Positions 1-8,049 are shown, counted from the stretch's first letter. The stretch: DNA of 18,732 nt from Sphingomonas sp. (GCA_030824725.1 JAPJRE010000030.1:1-18732); one strand, 5' to 3'. Notes: generated by a model from the sequence alone, not told the origin. Numbers and translations are program-made.

Positions 1-1182
1 CTGCGCCACCCAGCCGACGGTGCGGGCCAGGGCGAACAGCGCGGTGAACATCGTCGTCGGGAAGCCGATCGCCGACAGGATCACGCCCGAATAGAAGTCG
101 ACGTTCGGGAACAGCTTCTTCTCGACGAAATAGTCGTCCTTGAGCGCCATTTCCTCGAGCTGCAGCGCCACTTCGAAAACGGGGTCCGAAACGTTGAGCG
201 CGGCGAACACTTCGCGCACGGTCTTCTGCATCACCGTCGCGCGCGGATCATAGTTCTTGTACACGCGGTGGCCGAAGCCCATCAGGCGGAACGGATCGTT
301 CTTGTCCTTCGCGCGGGCGATGAACTCGGGAATGCGCTCCGGACGGCCGATCTCGTGCAGCATGTTGAGCGCCGCTTCGTTGGCGCCACCATGCGCCGGG
401 CCCCACAGGCAGGCGATGCCGGCCGCGATGCAGGCGAACGGATTGGCGCCCGACGAGCCGGCGAGGCGCACGGTCGAGGTCGAGGCGTTCTGCTCGTGAT
501 CGGCGTGGAGAATGAAGATGCGGTCGAGCGCCTTCTCCACCACCGGGTTCACTTCATATTCCTCGGCCGGAACGCCGAAGGTCATGCGCAGGAAGTTGCC
601 GGTGTAGCTCAGGTCGTTCTTCGGATAGAGGAACGGCTGGCCGACGCTGTACTTGTACGCCATCGCCGCAATCGTCGGCATCTTGGCGATCAGGCGGTGC
701 GACGCGATCATGCGCTGCGTGGGATCGGTGATGTCGGTCGAGTCGTGGTAGAAGGCGGAGAGCGCGCCGACGACGCCGCACATCACCGCCATCGGATGCG
801 CGTCACGACGGAAGCCGCGATAGAAAGTCGCCAGCTGCTCGTGCAGCATGGTGTGGCGCGTAATCGTATTCTCGAACTTGGTCAGCTCGTCCTGCGTCGG
901 CAGCTCGCCGTTGAGCAGCAGGTACGAGACTTCCATGAAGCTCGACTGCTCGGCCAGCTGGCCGATCGGATAGCCGCGGTGGAGCAGCACGCCTTCGTCG
1001 CCATCGATGAAGGTCAGGCCCGACTCGCAGCTCGCGGTCGAGGTGAAGCCCGGATCGTAGGTGAAGGCGCCGGTCTGCGCATAGAGCTTGCGGATGTCGA
1101 CCACGTCCGGGCCAGTGCTGCCCTTCAGGACGTTATATTCGACGTCTTTGCCCGCAATCTGCAGTTTGGCGGTATCGCTCAT
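1..1182 (-). CDS. gltA: Citrate synthase, 3' end cut by window edge
   Basis: Citrate synthase condenses acetyl-CoA with oxaloacetate at the entry to the TCA cycle (cytoplasm). 394 residues are visible and the frame runs off the left edge, so about 34 C-terminal residues are missing if it has the usual length of about 428. The family signature is clear: LHADHEQNAS near residues 225-234, the catalytic His in GPAHGGANEA (His264), the second His in GFGHRVYK (His305) and the catalytic Asp in PNVDFYSG (Asp362). This is the hexameric type II form typical of Gram-negative bacteria. The ATG at 1182 is preceded by a purine-rich AAGGAAAGGA ribosome site about 8 nt upstream. It starts 27 bp after the gltX stop on the same strand, so the two are probably co-transcribed. 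I am very sure of the identity. Confidence 0.97.
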   Translation of the reverse strand, partial: MSDTAKLQIAGKDVEYNVLKGSTGPDVVDIRKLYAQTGAFTYDPGFTSTASCESGLTFIDGDEGVLLHRGYPIGQLAEQSSFMEVSYLLLNGELPTQDELTKFENTITRHTMLHEQLATFYRGFRRDAHPMAVMCGVVGALSAFYHDSTDITDPTQRMIASHRLIAKMPTIAAMAYKYSVGQPFLYPKNDLSYTGNFLRMTFGVPAEEYEVNPVVEKALDRIFILHADHEQNASTSTVRLAGSSGANPFACIAAGIACLWGPAHGGANEAALNMLHEIGRPERIPEFIARAKDKNDPFRLMGFGHRVYKNYDPRATVMQKTVREVFAALNVSDPVFEVALQLEEMALKDDYFVEKKLFPNVDFYSGVILSAIGFPTTMFTALFALARTVGWVAQ

Positions 1183-1209
1183 GTTGTCGTCCTTTCCTTC
1201 GACCCGTTT

Positions 1210-2634
1210 TCAGGCGGGCGTACGCATCTGATCTGCGATGCGGGCGAGGCTTTCCTCCCGTCCCAGCAGCGCCAGGACATCGAAGATACCCGGAGAAGTT
1301 CGGCGGCCGGTTAACGCCGCACGCAGCGGCTGCGCCAGGTTGCCGAGCTTCACGCCCGCTGCATCCGCGACGGTGCGTACCGCCGCTTCGAGCGCCTCCG
1401 TATCCCACGTTGCCAATCCGTCAAGCGCGGTGTGCAACTGAGCGAGCAGGCTGCGCGCGTCGCCCTCTAGCAGAGCCTTTGCCGCTTCGTCCAATTCCAG
1501 TGGGCGGGTGCGAAAAAGAAAGGCTGCACCGTCCGCCAGTTCGAGGAGATTGGCGGCACGCGGCTTCAGCGCGGCCATGCTGCGGCGCAGAAGGTCGGCC
1601 TGCGAGTCGCTGATTTCGAACGGCAGTCGCGCGGCGACCAGATCGGCGAGGCGATCATCCTCGGACTGGCGGATGTAATGACCGTTCAGGTTCTCCAGCT
1701 TCTTCAGATCGAACCGGCTTGGTGACTTGCCGACGCCTGCCAGATCGAACCATTCGATCGCCTGTTCGCGGCTGATGATCTCGTCATCGCCATGCCCCCA
1801 GCCGAGCCGGAGGAGATAGTTGGACACCGCCTCGGGCAGCAGACCGAGCTCGTCGCGATAGGCATCCACGCCCAGTGCGCCGTGGCGCTTGGAAAGCTTG
1901 GCGCCGTCCGCGCCATGGATCAGCGGGATATGGGCATATTCCGGCTCGTCCCAGCCCATCGCCTGGTAGATCGGCAGCTGGCGGAACGCGTTGTTGAGAT
2001 GGTCGTCGCCGCGGATCACGTGCGTCACGCCCATGTCGTTGTCGTCGACCACCACGGCCAGCATGTAGGTGGGCGTGCCGTCCGAGCGCAGCAGCACGAG
2101 ATCATCGATCTCGGCGTTCTGCACGGTCACCTCGCCTTGCACATGGTCGCGGATCGTCACCGATCCCTCGGTCGGCGCCTTGAGTCGTACGACGTGCGGC
2201 ACCGAAAGGTCGCCATCGGTGCGGTCGCGCCACGGCGAGCGGATGCGCAGCGGCTTCTTGGCGGCCTCCGCCTCGGCGCGCATCGCGGCGAGCTCGTCCT
2301 GGGTGAGGTAGCAGCGATAGGCGGCGCCACGCGCGATCATCTCGTTCGCGACTTCGGCGTGCCGGGCGGCGCGGGCGAACTGATAGACTTCGTCGCCGTC
2401 CCAATCGAGCCCGAGCCAGCGCAGGCCGTCGAGGATCGCCTCGATCGCCGGCTGGGTGGAGCGGGCGCGATCGGTATCCTCGATGCGCAGCAGGAACTTG
2501 CCGCCATGATGGCGGGCGAACAGCAGGTTGAACAGCGCGGTGCGCGCCCCGCCGATATGGAGGAAGCCGGTCGGCGAGGGGGCGAAGCGCGTGACGACGG
2601 GCTTGGCGGGGGTGGTTTCTTGTGTTGCGCTCAA
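1210..2634 (-). CDS. gltX: Glutamyl-tRNA synthetase (class I), TTG start proposed
   Basis: It charges tRNA-Glu (and in many alphaproteobacteria also tRNA-Gln) with glutamate in the cytoplasm. The proposed protein is 474 aa, the normal size. The Rossmann-fold class I signatures are visible: TRFAPSPTGFLHIGG near residues 15-29 (the HIGH motif as HIGG) and the KMSKS equivalent GAKLSKRHGA (KLSKR at 246-250). The start is a choice. An in-frame ATG at 2694 would add 20 residues of unlikely sequence and overlap the divergent comEC gene, whereas the TTG at 2634 has a GGGAG site 9 nt upstream and gives a start about 14 residues before the conserved TRFAPSPTG. It lies upstream of gltA on the same strand. 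Function is certain; the exact start is less so. Confidence 0.96.
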   Translation of the reverse strand: MSATQETTPAKPVVTRFAPSPTGFLHIGGARTALFNLLFARHHGGKFLLRIEDTDRARSTQPAIEAILDGLRWLGLDWDGDEVYQFARAARHAEVANEMIARGAAYRCYLTQDELAAMRAEAEAAKKPLRIRSPWRDRTDGDLSVPHVVRLKAPTEGSVTIRDHVQGEVTVQNAEIDDLVLLRSDGTPTYMLAVVVDDNDMGVTHVIRGDDHLNNAFRQLPIYQAMGWDEPEYAHIPLIHGADGAKLSKRHGALGVDAYRDELGLLPEAVSNYLLRLGWGHGDDEIISREQAIEWFDLAGVGKSPSRFDLKKLENLNGHYIRQSEDDRLADLVAARLPFEISDSQADLLRRSMAALKPRAANLLELADGAAFLFRTRPLELDEAAKALLEGDARSLLAQLHTALDGLATWDTEALEAAVRTVADAAGVKLGNLAQPLRAALTGRRTSPGIFDVLALLGREESLARIADQMRTPA

Positions 2635-2662
2635 GCGCGCATGCTCCCAGTCTGTTGTCTCG

Positions 2663-4822
2663 ATGGCCAGTTCAGCCGCCGCGGCCCCTAGCACGGGGTT
2701 TCCGGGCCTTCAAATGGGGGCGGGCTGGGGATTCCCCAAGGGACGGGACGCGATCGAGCGCTGGCTTGAGGCAGAGCGGGGGCAACTGCCGCTGTGGCTG
2801 CCCGTCGCCTATGGCGGGGGGATCGCCGGCTGGTTCTTGCTGGCGGACCGGCCGCAGTGGATCGGCTTGCTGCTGGCGGCGCTCGGGCTGGCGGCCGCCG
2901 GGGCGGCGCTGCCCGGCCACCAGCAGCACGCGCCCCGCCCGGCCGGGCTGCTGCTCGCGGCCGGATGCGGCGCGATGTGGTGGCGGGCGGCGCGGGTGGC
3001 GGCGCCGGTGCTGGCGCGGCCCGCCGCGGTCTCTTTCGAGGGAGAGGTGCTCCGCGTGGACCGGCTTTCGGCCCGCGGGCTGGTCCGGCTGGTGCTCGCG
3101 CCGGCCGGGCGCGCGAATCTGCCGCCCCGGGTGCGCGTGAACATCGATGCGGTAGCGGCACCGGCGGGCCTGGCCGCCGGTGCGCGCATCGTCTTGCGCG
3201 CGCGGCTGGTGCCGCCGCCGGGGCCTCCGGTGCCCGGCGCCTATGATTTCCGGCGGGTAGCCTGGTTCGACGGCCTCGGTGCGACGGGCAAGGCGCTGGG
3301 CCCGGTCAAGCTGCTGCTTCCGGCCCCGACGGCGGGGCAGGACCTGCGCGCGGCGCTTTCGGCCCATATCGAGTCGCGGCTGCCGGGAAGCGCCGGCGGC
3401 ATCGCCAGCGCGCTCGCCACCGGAGACGAGGGCGCGATCAGCGAGGCGGACAGCGAGGCGATGCGGCGCGCCGGGCTTGCGCACCTGTTGTCCGTCAGTG
3501 GGCTGCACGTGACCGCCGTCACCGGTGCGGCGATGCTGGTGGCGCTGCGGCTGCTGGCGCTCAGCCCCTGGCTGGCGCTGCGCGTTCGGCTGCCGCTGGT
3601 GGCAGCGGGCGCAGGCGCGCTGGCGGCGATCGGCTATACTTGGCTCACGGGCGGGCAGGTGCCGACGATCCGTTCCTGCGTCGCCGCGCTGCTGGTGCTC
3701 CTGGCGCTGACCCTGGGGCGGGAAGCGCTGACCCTGCGACTGGTGGCGGCGGGCGCGATGGTCGTGCTGCTGCTCTGGCCCGAGGCGCTGGCCGGACCGA
3801 GCTTCCAGCTAAGCTTCACCGCCGTTGCCGCGATCGTCGCGCTGCACGAGACGCCCCGGATCCGCCGCTGGTTCGAGCCGCAGGAAGAGGGGCCGCTGCG
3901 CCGCGTCGCGCGCGGTGCCGCCTCGCTGCTGTTGACCGGCATCGTCGTCGAACTGGCGCTGATGCCGATCGGGCTGTTCCATTTCCACAAGGGCGGCGTG
4001 TACGGCGCGATCGCCAACATCGCGGCGATCCCGCTGACCACCTTCGTGGTGATGCCGCTGGAGGCGCTGGCGCTCGTCGCGGATCTGGTAGGGGCGGGCG
4101 CGCCTTTCTGGTGGCTGACCGGCCAGGCGATGGCGCTGCTGCTCTGGATCGCCCACAGCGTCGCGCAGGCGCCCGGATCGGTCGCGGCGCTGCCGGTGAT
4201 GCCGGCCGGCGCCTTCGCGCTGATGGTGCTGGGCGGTCTCTGGCTGGGCCTCTGGCGGACGTGGGTGCGGCGCGCCGGGCTGGTGCCGCTGCTCGTCGGC
4301 GCGATCTGGGCGCTGTGTACGCCGGGGCCGGACCTGCTGGTGACCGGCGACGGCCGCCACGTCGCGCTGCGCATGGCGGATGGGCGCTTCGCCCTGCTGC
4401 GCGAGCGCGCGGGCGAATTCACACGGCAGGTGCTCGGCGAGAATGGCGGGGTGGAGGCCGATGCGCTCGCGTCGCTGGGCGAGCGGCCGGATGCGCGGTG
4501 CAGCCCCGACCTGTGCGTGGCCGAGATCGGCCGCGGGGCCCGGCGCTGGAAGGTTGCGGCCACCCGCAGCGCCTATCCGGTGGCGTGGCGGGAGCTGATT
4601 GCGGTCTGCGCCGCCAGCGACATCGTGGTGAGCGATCGGCGCCTGCCGCTGGCTTGCCATCCGCGCTGGCTGCGGCTCGACCGGTCCAGCCTCAAGCGCA
4701 CCGGCGGCGTCGCGATCACGTTGCAAGGCGGTGCGGTGCGCACCGTTCGCGACGGCGCGCGGCACCCCTGGCTTGACCCACCCACCGTCCAGCCGCCATT
4801 GCCTCGCGGCAAGGGAGATTGA
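2663..4822 (+). CDS. comEC: ComEC/Rec2 family DNA-uptake membrane channel
   Basis: ComEC/Rec2 forms the inner-membrane channel through which single-stranded DNA enters during natural transformation. The 719-aa protein has an N-terminal hydrophobic segment near residues 45-100, a soluble OB-like domain (about 115-215), then the Competence domain with the hallmark AHLLSVSGLHVT (about residues 273-284), followed by many transmembrane helices to about residue 550. The last 165 residues are soluble (from LLVTGDGRHVALRM) but lack the HxHxDH zinc motif found in ComEC proteins with an intact metallo-beta-lactamase domain, so that domain appears degenerate. The start is uncertain: ATG 2663 has no good Shine-Dalgarno, and ATG 2714 is an alternative. 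It diverges from gltX across 28 bp. Its stop lies one base before the next gene. Confidence 0.93.
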   Translation: MASSAAAAPSTGFPGLQMGAGWGFPKGRDAIERWLEAERGQLPLWLPVAYGGGIAGWFLLADRPQWIGLLLAALGLAAAGAALPGHQQHAPRPAGLLLAAGCGAMWWRAARVAAPVLARPAAVSFEGEVLRVDRLSARGLVRLVLAPAGRANLPPRVRVNIDAVAAPAGLAAGARIVLRARLVPPPGPPVPGAYDFRRVAWFDGLGATGKALGPVKLLLPAPTAGQDLRAALSAHIESRLPGSAGGIASALATGDEGAISEADSEAMRRAGLAHLLSVSGLHVTAVTGAAMLVALRLLALSPWLALRVRLPLVAAGAGALAAIGYTWLTGGQVPTIRSCVAALLVLLALTLGREALTLRLVAAGAMVVLLLWPEALAGPSFQLSFTAVAAIVALHETPRIRRWFEPQEEGPLRRVARGAASLLLTGIVVELALMPIGLFHFHKGGVYGAIANIAAIPLTTFVVMPLEALALVADLVGAGAPFWWLTGQAMALLLWIAHSVAQAPGSVAALPVMPAGAFALMVLGGLWLGLWRTWVRRAGLVPLLVGAIWALCTPGPDLLVTGDGRHVALRMADGRFALLRERAGEFTRQVLGENGGVEADALASLGERPDARCSPDLCVAEIGRGARRWKVAATRSAYPVAWRELIAVCAASDIVVSDRRLPLACHPRWLRLDRSSLKRTGGVAITLQGGAVRTVRDGARHPWLDPPTVQPPLPRGKGD

Positions 4823-4823
4823 A

Positions 4824-5681
4824 ATGATCCGGATTCTGCTTGCAGCCGCAGCACTTGGCCTGTCCTCGCCGGCGATGGCGCAGGCCACCGACTGGGCCAA
4901 GGTTCGCGCCGACTGGAACCGGCCGGTGCCGCCGTTCCGGATCCTGGGCAATGTGCACTATGTCGGCACCGCAGGCGTCTCCGCCTATCTGATCACCAGT
5001 CCGCAGGGGCACATTCTGATCGACGGCGGCATGCCCGAAAGCGCGCCGCTGATCGCCGCGAACATCGAGACGCTGGGCTTCAGGCTCTCCGACGTGAAGA
5101 TCCTGCTGGTGAACCACGCGCATTGGGACCATCAGGGCGGGCTTGCCGAGCTCAAGCGCCGGACCGGCGCGCGGCTGCTGGCGAGCGTGGCGGACACGCC
5201 GGCGCTCGAGGCGGGCAAGTCCGACTATCGGCCGGACATCACCATTGCCGCGCCACCGGTGAGGGTCGACGGCCCGCTGAAGGATGGCGAGGAGATCCGC
5301 CTCGGCACCAACACGCTGGTCGCGCACCTCACGCCGGGGCATACCAAGGGCTGCACGAGCTTCACCATGCACGTCGCTTCGGGGGGCGACAGCCTGACGG
5401 TGCTGTTCGCCTGCAGCCTGAGCGTCGCCGATCAGCCGCTGACGTCCGGCCATGGCTATGACGCCGCGCCGGCCGATTTCCGTGCCACCTTCGCCAAGCT
5501 GCGTGCCACCCAGGCCGATGTGTTCCTCAGCTTCCATGCCGAGCAGTTCGATCTGGCGGCCAAGCGCGCCAAGCTGGCGGCCGGTGACCCGGAGGCGTTC
5601 GTCGATCCGGCCGAACTGGGGCGGCGCATCGATGCGGCGCAGAAGGCGTTCGAAGCGGACCTGAAGGCGCAGGGACGCTAA
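4824..5681 (+). CDS. Exported subclass B3 metallo-beta-lactamase
   Basis: A 285-aa zinc hydrolase of the metallo-beta-lactamase fold, most like subclass B3 enzymes, which open the beta-lactam ring of penicillins, cephalosporins and carbapenems in the periplasm. A signal peptide is visible (hydrophobic residues 3-18, cleavage likely after SPAMA at about residue 19). All six B3 zinc ligands are present: His98, His100, Asp102 and His103 in NHAHWDHQGG, His173 in TPGHTKGCTSF, and His238 in SFHAEQFDLAAKRAK, with the B3-style C-terminal helix after it. The ATG has an AAGGGAGA site 5 nt upstream, inside the end of comEC. The one-base spacing implies co-transcription and probably translational coupling. 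Substrates cannot be read from sequence; a related MBL hydrolase with another substrate is the main alternative. Confidence 0.9.
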   Translation: MIRILLAAAALGLSSPAMAQATDWAKVRADWNRPVPPFRILGNVHYVGTAGVSAYLITSPQGHILIDGGMPESAPLIAANIETLGFRLSDVKILLVNHAHWDHQGGLAELKRRTGARLLASVADTPALEAGKSDYRPDITIAAPPVRVDGPLKDGEEIRLGTNTLVAHLTPGHTKGCTSFTMHVASGGDSLTVLFACSLSVADQPLTSGHGYDAAPADFRATFAKLRATQADVFLSFHAEQFDLAAKRAKLAAGDPEAFVDPAELGRRIDAAQKAFEADLKAQGR

Positions 5682-6245
5682 GGGTAGTGCGGGCGGAACG
5701 AACCGCGGCGACAAGCCCGATTTTGGATTGCGGCTAGGAGCGCGGGAGGGGCCGCGCTTCGCTACGCGTACCGGACGTCGAGCGCTGCGTCAGAGCAAAG
5801 TCGGCCACCGGCTTGCAGTGCCCCCCCGCCGTCTGCAGGACCTTCTTCTGCCCCTCGCGCAAGCAATGGGCCTGCGCTGCGCGAAGCTTTCGGCCACTGC
5901 GCGGCGCAGGGCAACATCGGCACGCCGCTTCGTGGTACCCTGTGCGGTCTGCCGGACACCCGGTCCGCCGCCTGGGGGACGCCAGCCTGGGCTGCGCATG
6001 CGCTTGCCGACATGCGCCGCGCAGAGCGAGTCCCGCCAGCCAGAACGACGCCGTCACCTTTTTTGACGAACGTATCGGTTTGAGGCGCGTTGCCGTTCGT
6101 CGCATGCTCCCGTTGAGGGTGCGGCCCTAGCTGACCAGTGGTCTGCAGCGGCGCGAGGCGCATCGGGCGGGCCCCTTCCCCCGACTCGGGGCGGGGGCAC
6201 TTGACCGGATTGGGGCGACACGGACTGCGCCGACAAAGGCCGGCG
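5682..6245. other. 564-bp stretch without a convincing gene
   Basis: No reading frame here looks like a real protein. The best minus-strand candidate (5734-6105, 123 aa) begins just after a GGGAG and has a hydrophobic SFWLAGLALRGAC stretch then AHAQ, like a signal peptide. Its body is rich in Arg and Cys, and protein-like segments appear in different frames on either side of a G7 run (5821-5827 on the plus strand reads C7). This could be a decayed small exported protein, but I cannot name a family. A short perfect hairpin, CCCCG-ACT-CGGGG, lies at 6179-6191. I see no tRNA and no recognisable structured RNA, though an unannotated small RNA is not excluded. Confidence 0.4.
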
Positions 6246-6246
6246 C
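6227..6246 (-). terminator. Weak hairpin after the exported unknown gene
   Basis: A 6-bp perfect stem (GCGCCG/CGGCGC) with an 8-nt loop touches the stop codon of the minus-strand gene that ends at 6246. No run of T follows in the transcript direction, so this is only a possible terminator or 3'-end stabiliser. Confidence 0.25.
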
Positions 6247-7196
6247 TACGGCTTTGCCGCCTGCGTCACTTCCGCGTCTTTCTGCTGCAGGATGCGGCGC
6301 ACGATCTGCCCCTGCGTGCTCCGGGCGAAGGCGTTGGCTTGTCCAGCGTAGAGCCCGCGCAGATAGCCGCGATCGAAGGTGGTAAGCTCGGCGGGGGCGT
6401 TCCCCGCCTTGGCCTCGAACAGAGCGAGGATCGTATCCTTGTCTCCGGTCTGCCGCGGGCGGGCCCCGGCCAGCGCGCGCATCGCCAGATAGTCCGCAAT
6501 CTGGTTGGGGGTCTTGCCGATCACGGCGGACCGCTCGACCAGCACGACCGACGCCAGCATGTCCTTGCGGATCGATGCGACGATCCGCGAGGCCGTCGGC
6601 ACCCTGAGATAGCCGTCCTGATCGATCCGGTCGCCGTCGCGACTGCGGACCTCGTTGTTGCTCCACGCCCGCACCGGGCCCTGCTCGCCGACAATGCCGC
6701 GGATTTCGGACGGGCTTCGGTTGCCGAACACCCACCATTTGCGCTTCACTAGATGATCGATCTCGTCGCTAACATCATCCACGAACAGGATGATGATGTT
6801 CGGCTTGCACCGGTCGCCGCCCAGTCGCAGACCCGCTTCCTCGGCATCCGCCGCAAGCCTGTCGCCGATGGCGATCAGCGTCGGCCGATCGAGGCCCATG
6901 CTGCCGAAACATACCGAGTCATTGAAGCGGGGCAGCGGCTCGCCGAGCGGCCCTGGCGGGGTGATCGCGCGGATCATTCCGCGTATGTCGTCCTTCGACG
7001 GCAGCGGGCGACCGGTGACGATGATGGGATCGGACGTCCCGGGGGCAGTACGCGGCGCGGATGCATCCTGCGGCGGCGCCTGCCGGAGGGACGCATTGCT
7101 CGGTGCCGCATCCTGAACAGTCGGGGAAGCCTGCTGCGCATTCGCCCCGCCCGAGACCAGCAGCCCCGCGAGCATTGCCACTGTCGCCCCACGCAT
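6246..7196 (-). CDS. Exported protein of unknown function
   Basis: A 316-aa protein I cannot assign to a named family. It has a clear signal peptide (residues 1-20, MLAGLLVSGGANA then QQ). A low-complexity Ala/Pro/Gln linker follows to about residue 55, then the segment DPIIVTGRPLP, which resembles the N-terminal segment of sphingomonad TonB-dependent receptors. The remaining 250 residues look like a soluble periplasmic domain with two cysteines (in DSVCFGSMG and GDRCKPNIIILFVDD) and a KRKWWVFGNRSP segment. The start at 7196 is chosen because GAGGAG sits 7 nt upstream; the ATG at 7211 lacks a ribosome site. It lies downstream of lexA on the same strand but beyond a hairpin, so it is probably expressed separately. 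That it is a real gene is likely; its function is unknown. Confidence 0.8.
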   Translation of the reverse strand: MRGATVAMLAGLLVSGGANAQQASPTVQDAAPSNASLRQAPPQDASAPRTAPGTSDPIIVTGRPLPSKDDIRGMIRAITPPGPLGEPLPRFNDSVCFGSMGLDRPTLIAIGDRLAADAEEAGLRLGGDRCKPNIIILFVDDVSDEIDHLVKRKWWVFGNRSPSEIRGIVGEQGPVRAWSNNEVRSRDGDRIDQDGYLRVPTASRIVASIRKDMLASVVLVERSAVIGKTPNQIADYLAMRALAGARPRQTGDKDTILALFEAKAGNAPAELTTFDRGYLRGLYAGQANAFARSTQGQIVRRILQQKDAEVTQAAKP

Positions 7197-7321
7197 CGCG
7201 CCGCTCCTCATCGGTTTTCGTTCGAGAAGCCTGCCACAAGGATCGAATAGGCGGAAGAAGAACCATGTGAGCTATCACGTAACCCGCACCCGTGATCGCG
7301 TCGTGCGCCTGCTCCAGCATA

Positions 7322-7347
7322 GGGACGGGATCACGAGACCCCGTCCC
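7322..7347 (-). terminator. Stem-loop just downstream of lexA
   Basis: A perfect 8-bp inverted repeat (GGGACGGG/CCCGTCCC) with a 10-nt loop begins 7 nt past the lexA stop codon. Position and strength fit a transcription terminator or 3'-end structure for lexA. There is no T tract after it, so classical intrinsic termination is not assured. Confidence 0.45.
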
Positions 7348-7353
7348 GCCGGA

Positions 7354-8031
7354 TCAATAGCGCCGCAGCAAGCCTGCAAGACGGCCCTGCACCCGGACCT
7401 GGTCAGGGCGATAGCGCTGGGGCGTATAGTCGCGATTGGCCGGATCGAGCCGGACCATCGCGCCTTCCTTGCGGAAATATTTGAGCGTCGCCTCCGCATC
7501 GTCGATCAGCGCGACGACGATCTCGCCGTCCCGTGCGGTCTCGGTGCGGCGGATCAGCGCATAGTCGCCGTCGAGGATGCCGGCTTCGACCATCGAATCG
7601 CCCGCGACTTCGAGCGCATAATGCTCGCCCGCGCCGAGCAGCGCGGCGGGCACCGGCAGCATGGTCGAGCCTTCGAGCGCCTCGATCGGGGTCCCCGCGG
7701 CGATCCGGCCGTGCAGCGGGATCTCCACCACGTCATTGGCGGGGGCGGGCAGCGACGCTGGCGCGGCGGCGGTGCTCGCCGGCTTGGGCGCCTTGGCTGC
7801 AGGCTTGCGCTCGCCGCGTTCGGGCATGCGCAGCACCTCCAGCGCGCGGGCGCGGTTGGGCAGGCGGCGGATGAACTCGCGTTCCTCCAGCGCGCTGATC
7901 AGGCGGTGCACGCCCGATTTCGACTTGAGATCGAGCGCCTCCTTCATTTCCTCGAACGAGGGCGATACGCCCGTCTCGGCAAGACGGTCGGAAATGAAGC
8001 AGATCAGCTCGTGCTGCTTGCGCGTGAGCAT
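7354..8031 (-). CDS. lexA: LexA, SOS-response repressor and self-cleaving protease
   Basis: LexA represses the DNA-damage regulon and cleaves itself when RecA filaments form on single-stranded DNA. The 225-aa protein has the winged-helix DNA-binding domain at residues 1-70 (begins MLTRKQHELICFI, with SFEEMKEALDLKSKSGVHRL as the recognition region), an Ala/Pro-rich linker (about 75-100) and the S24 peptidase domain. The cleavage site is Ala112-Gly113 in GRIAAGTP, the nucleophile is Ser146 in GDSM and the general base is Lys184 in ATLKYF. The ATG at 8031 has GGAGG 5 nt upstream. A LexA operator and promoter lie immediately upstream, so it autoregulates. It sits 58 bp downstream of moeA. Identity is certain. 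Confidence 0.98.
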   Translation of the reverse strand: MLTRKQHELICFISDRLAETGVSPSFEEMKEALDLKSKSGVHRLISALEEREFIRRLPNRARALEVLRMPERGERKPAAKAPKPASTAAAPASLPAPANDVVEIPLHGRIAAGTPIEALEGSTMLPVPAALLGAGEHYALEVAGDSMVEAGILDGDYALIRRTETARDGEIVVALIDDAEATLKYFRKEGAMVRLDPANRDYTPQRYRPDQVRVQGRLAGLLRRY

Positions 8032-8049
8032 CCAATCCTCCGGGGTCCA

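Noticed and set aside
268..1314. 348-codon plus-strand frame opposite gltA
   Set aside because: Antisense to an unmistakable citrate synthase; no ribosome site and no motif.
3809..4951. 380-codon minus-strand frame opposite comEC
   Set aside because: Antisense to the transmembrane region of ComEC; Arg/Gln/His-rich shadow sequence.
5682..6245. tmRNA, RNase P RNA, SRP RNA or 6S RNA in the gene-poor gap
   Set aside because: None of the conserved core sequences of RNase P or SRP RNA, no tmRNA tag frame or tRNA-like end, and no end-to-end pairing like 6S RNA could be found by eye.
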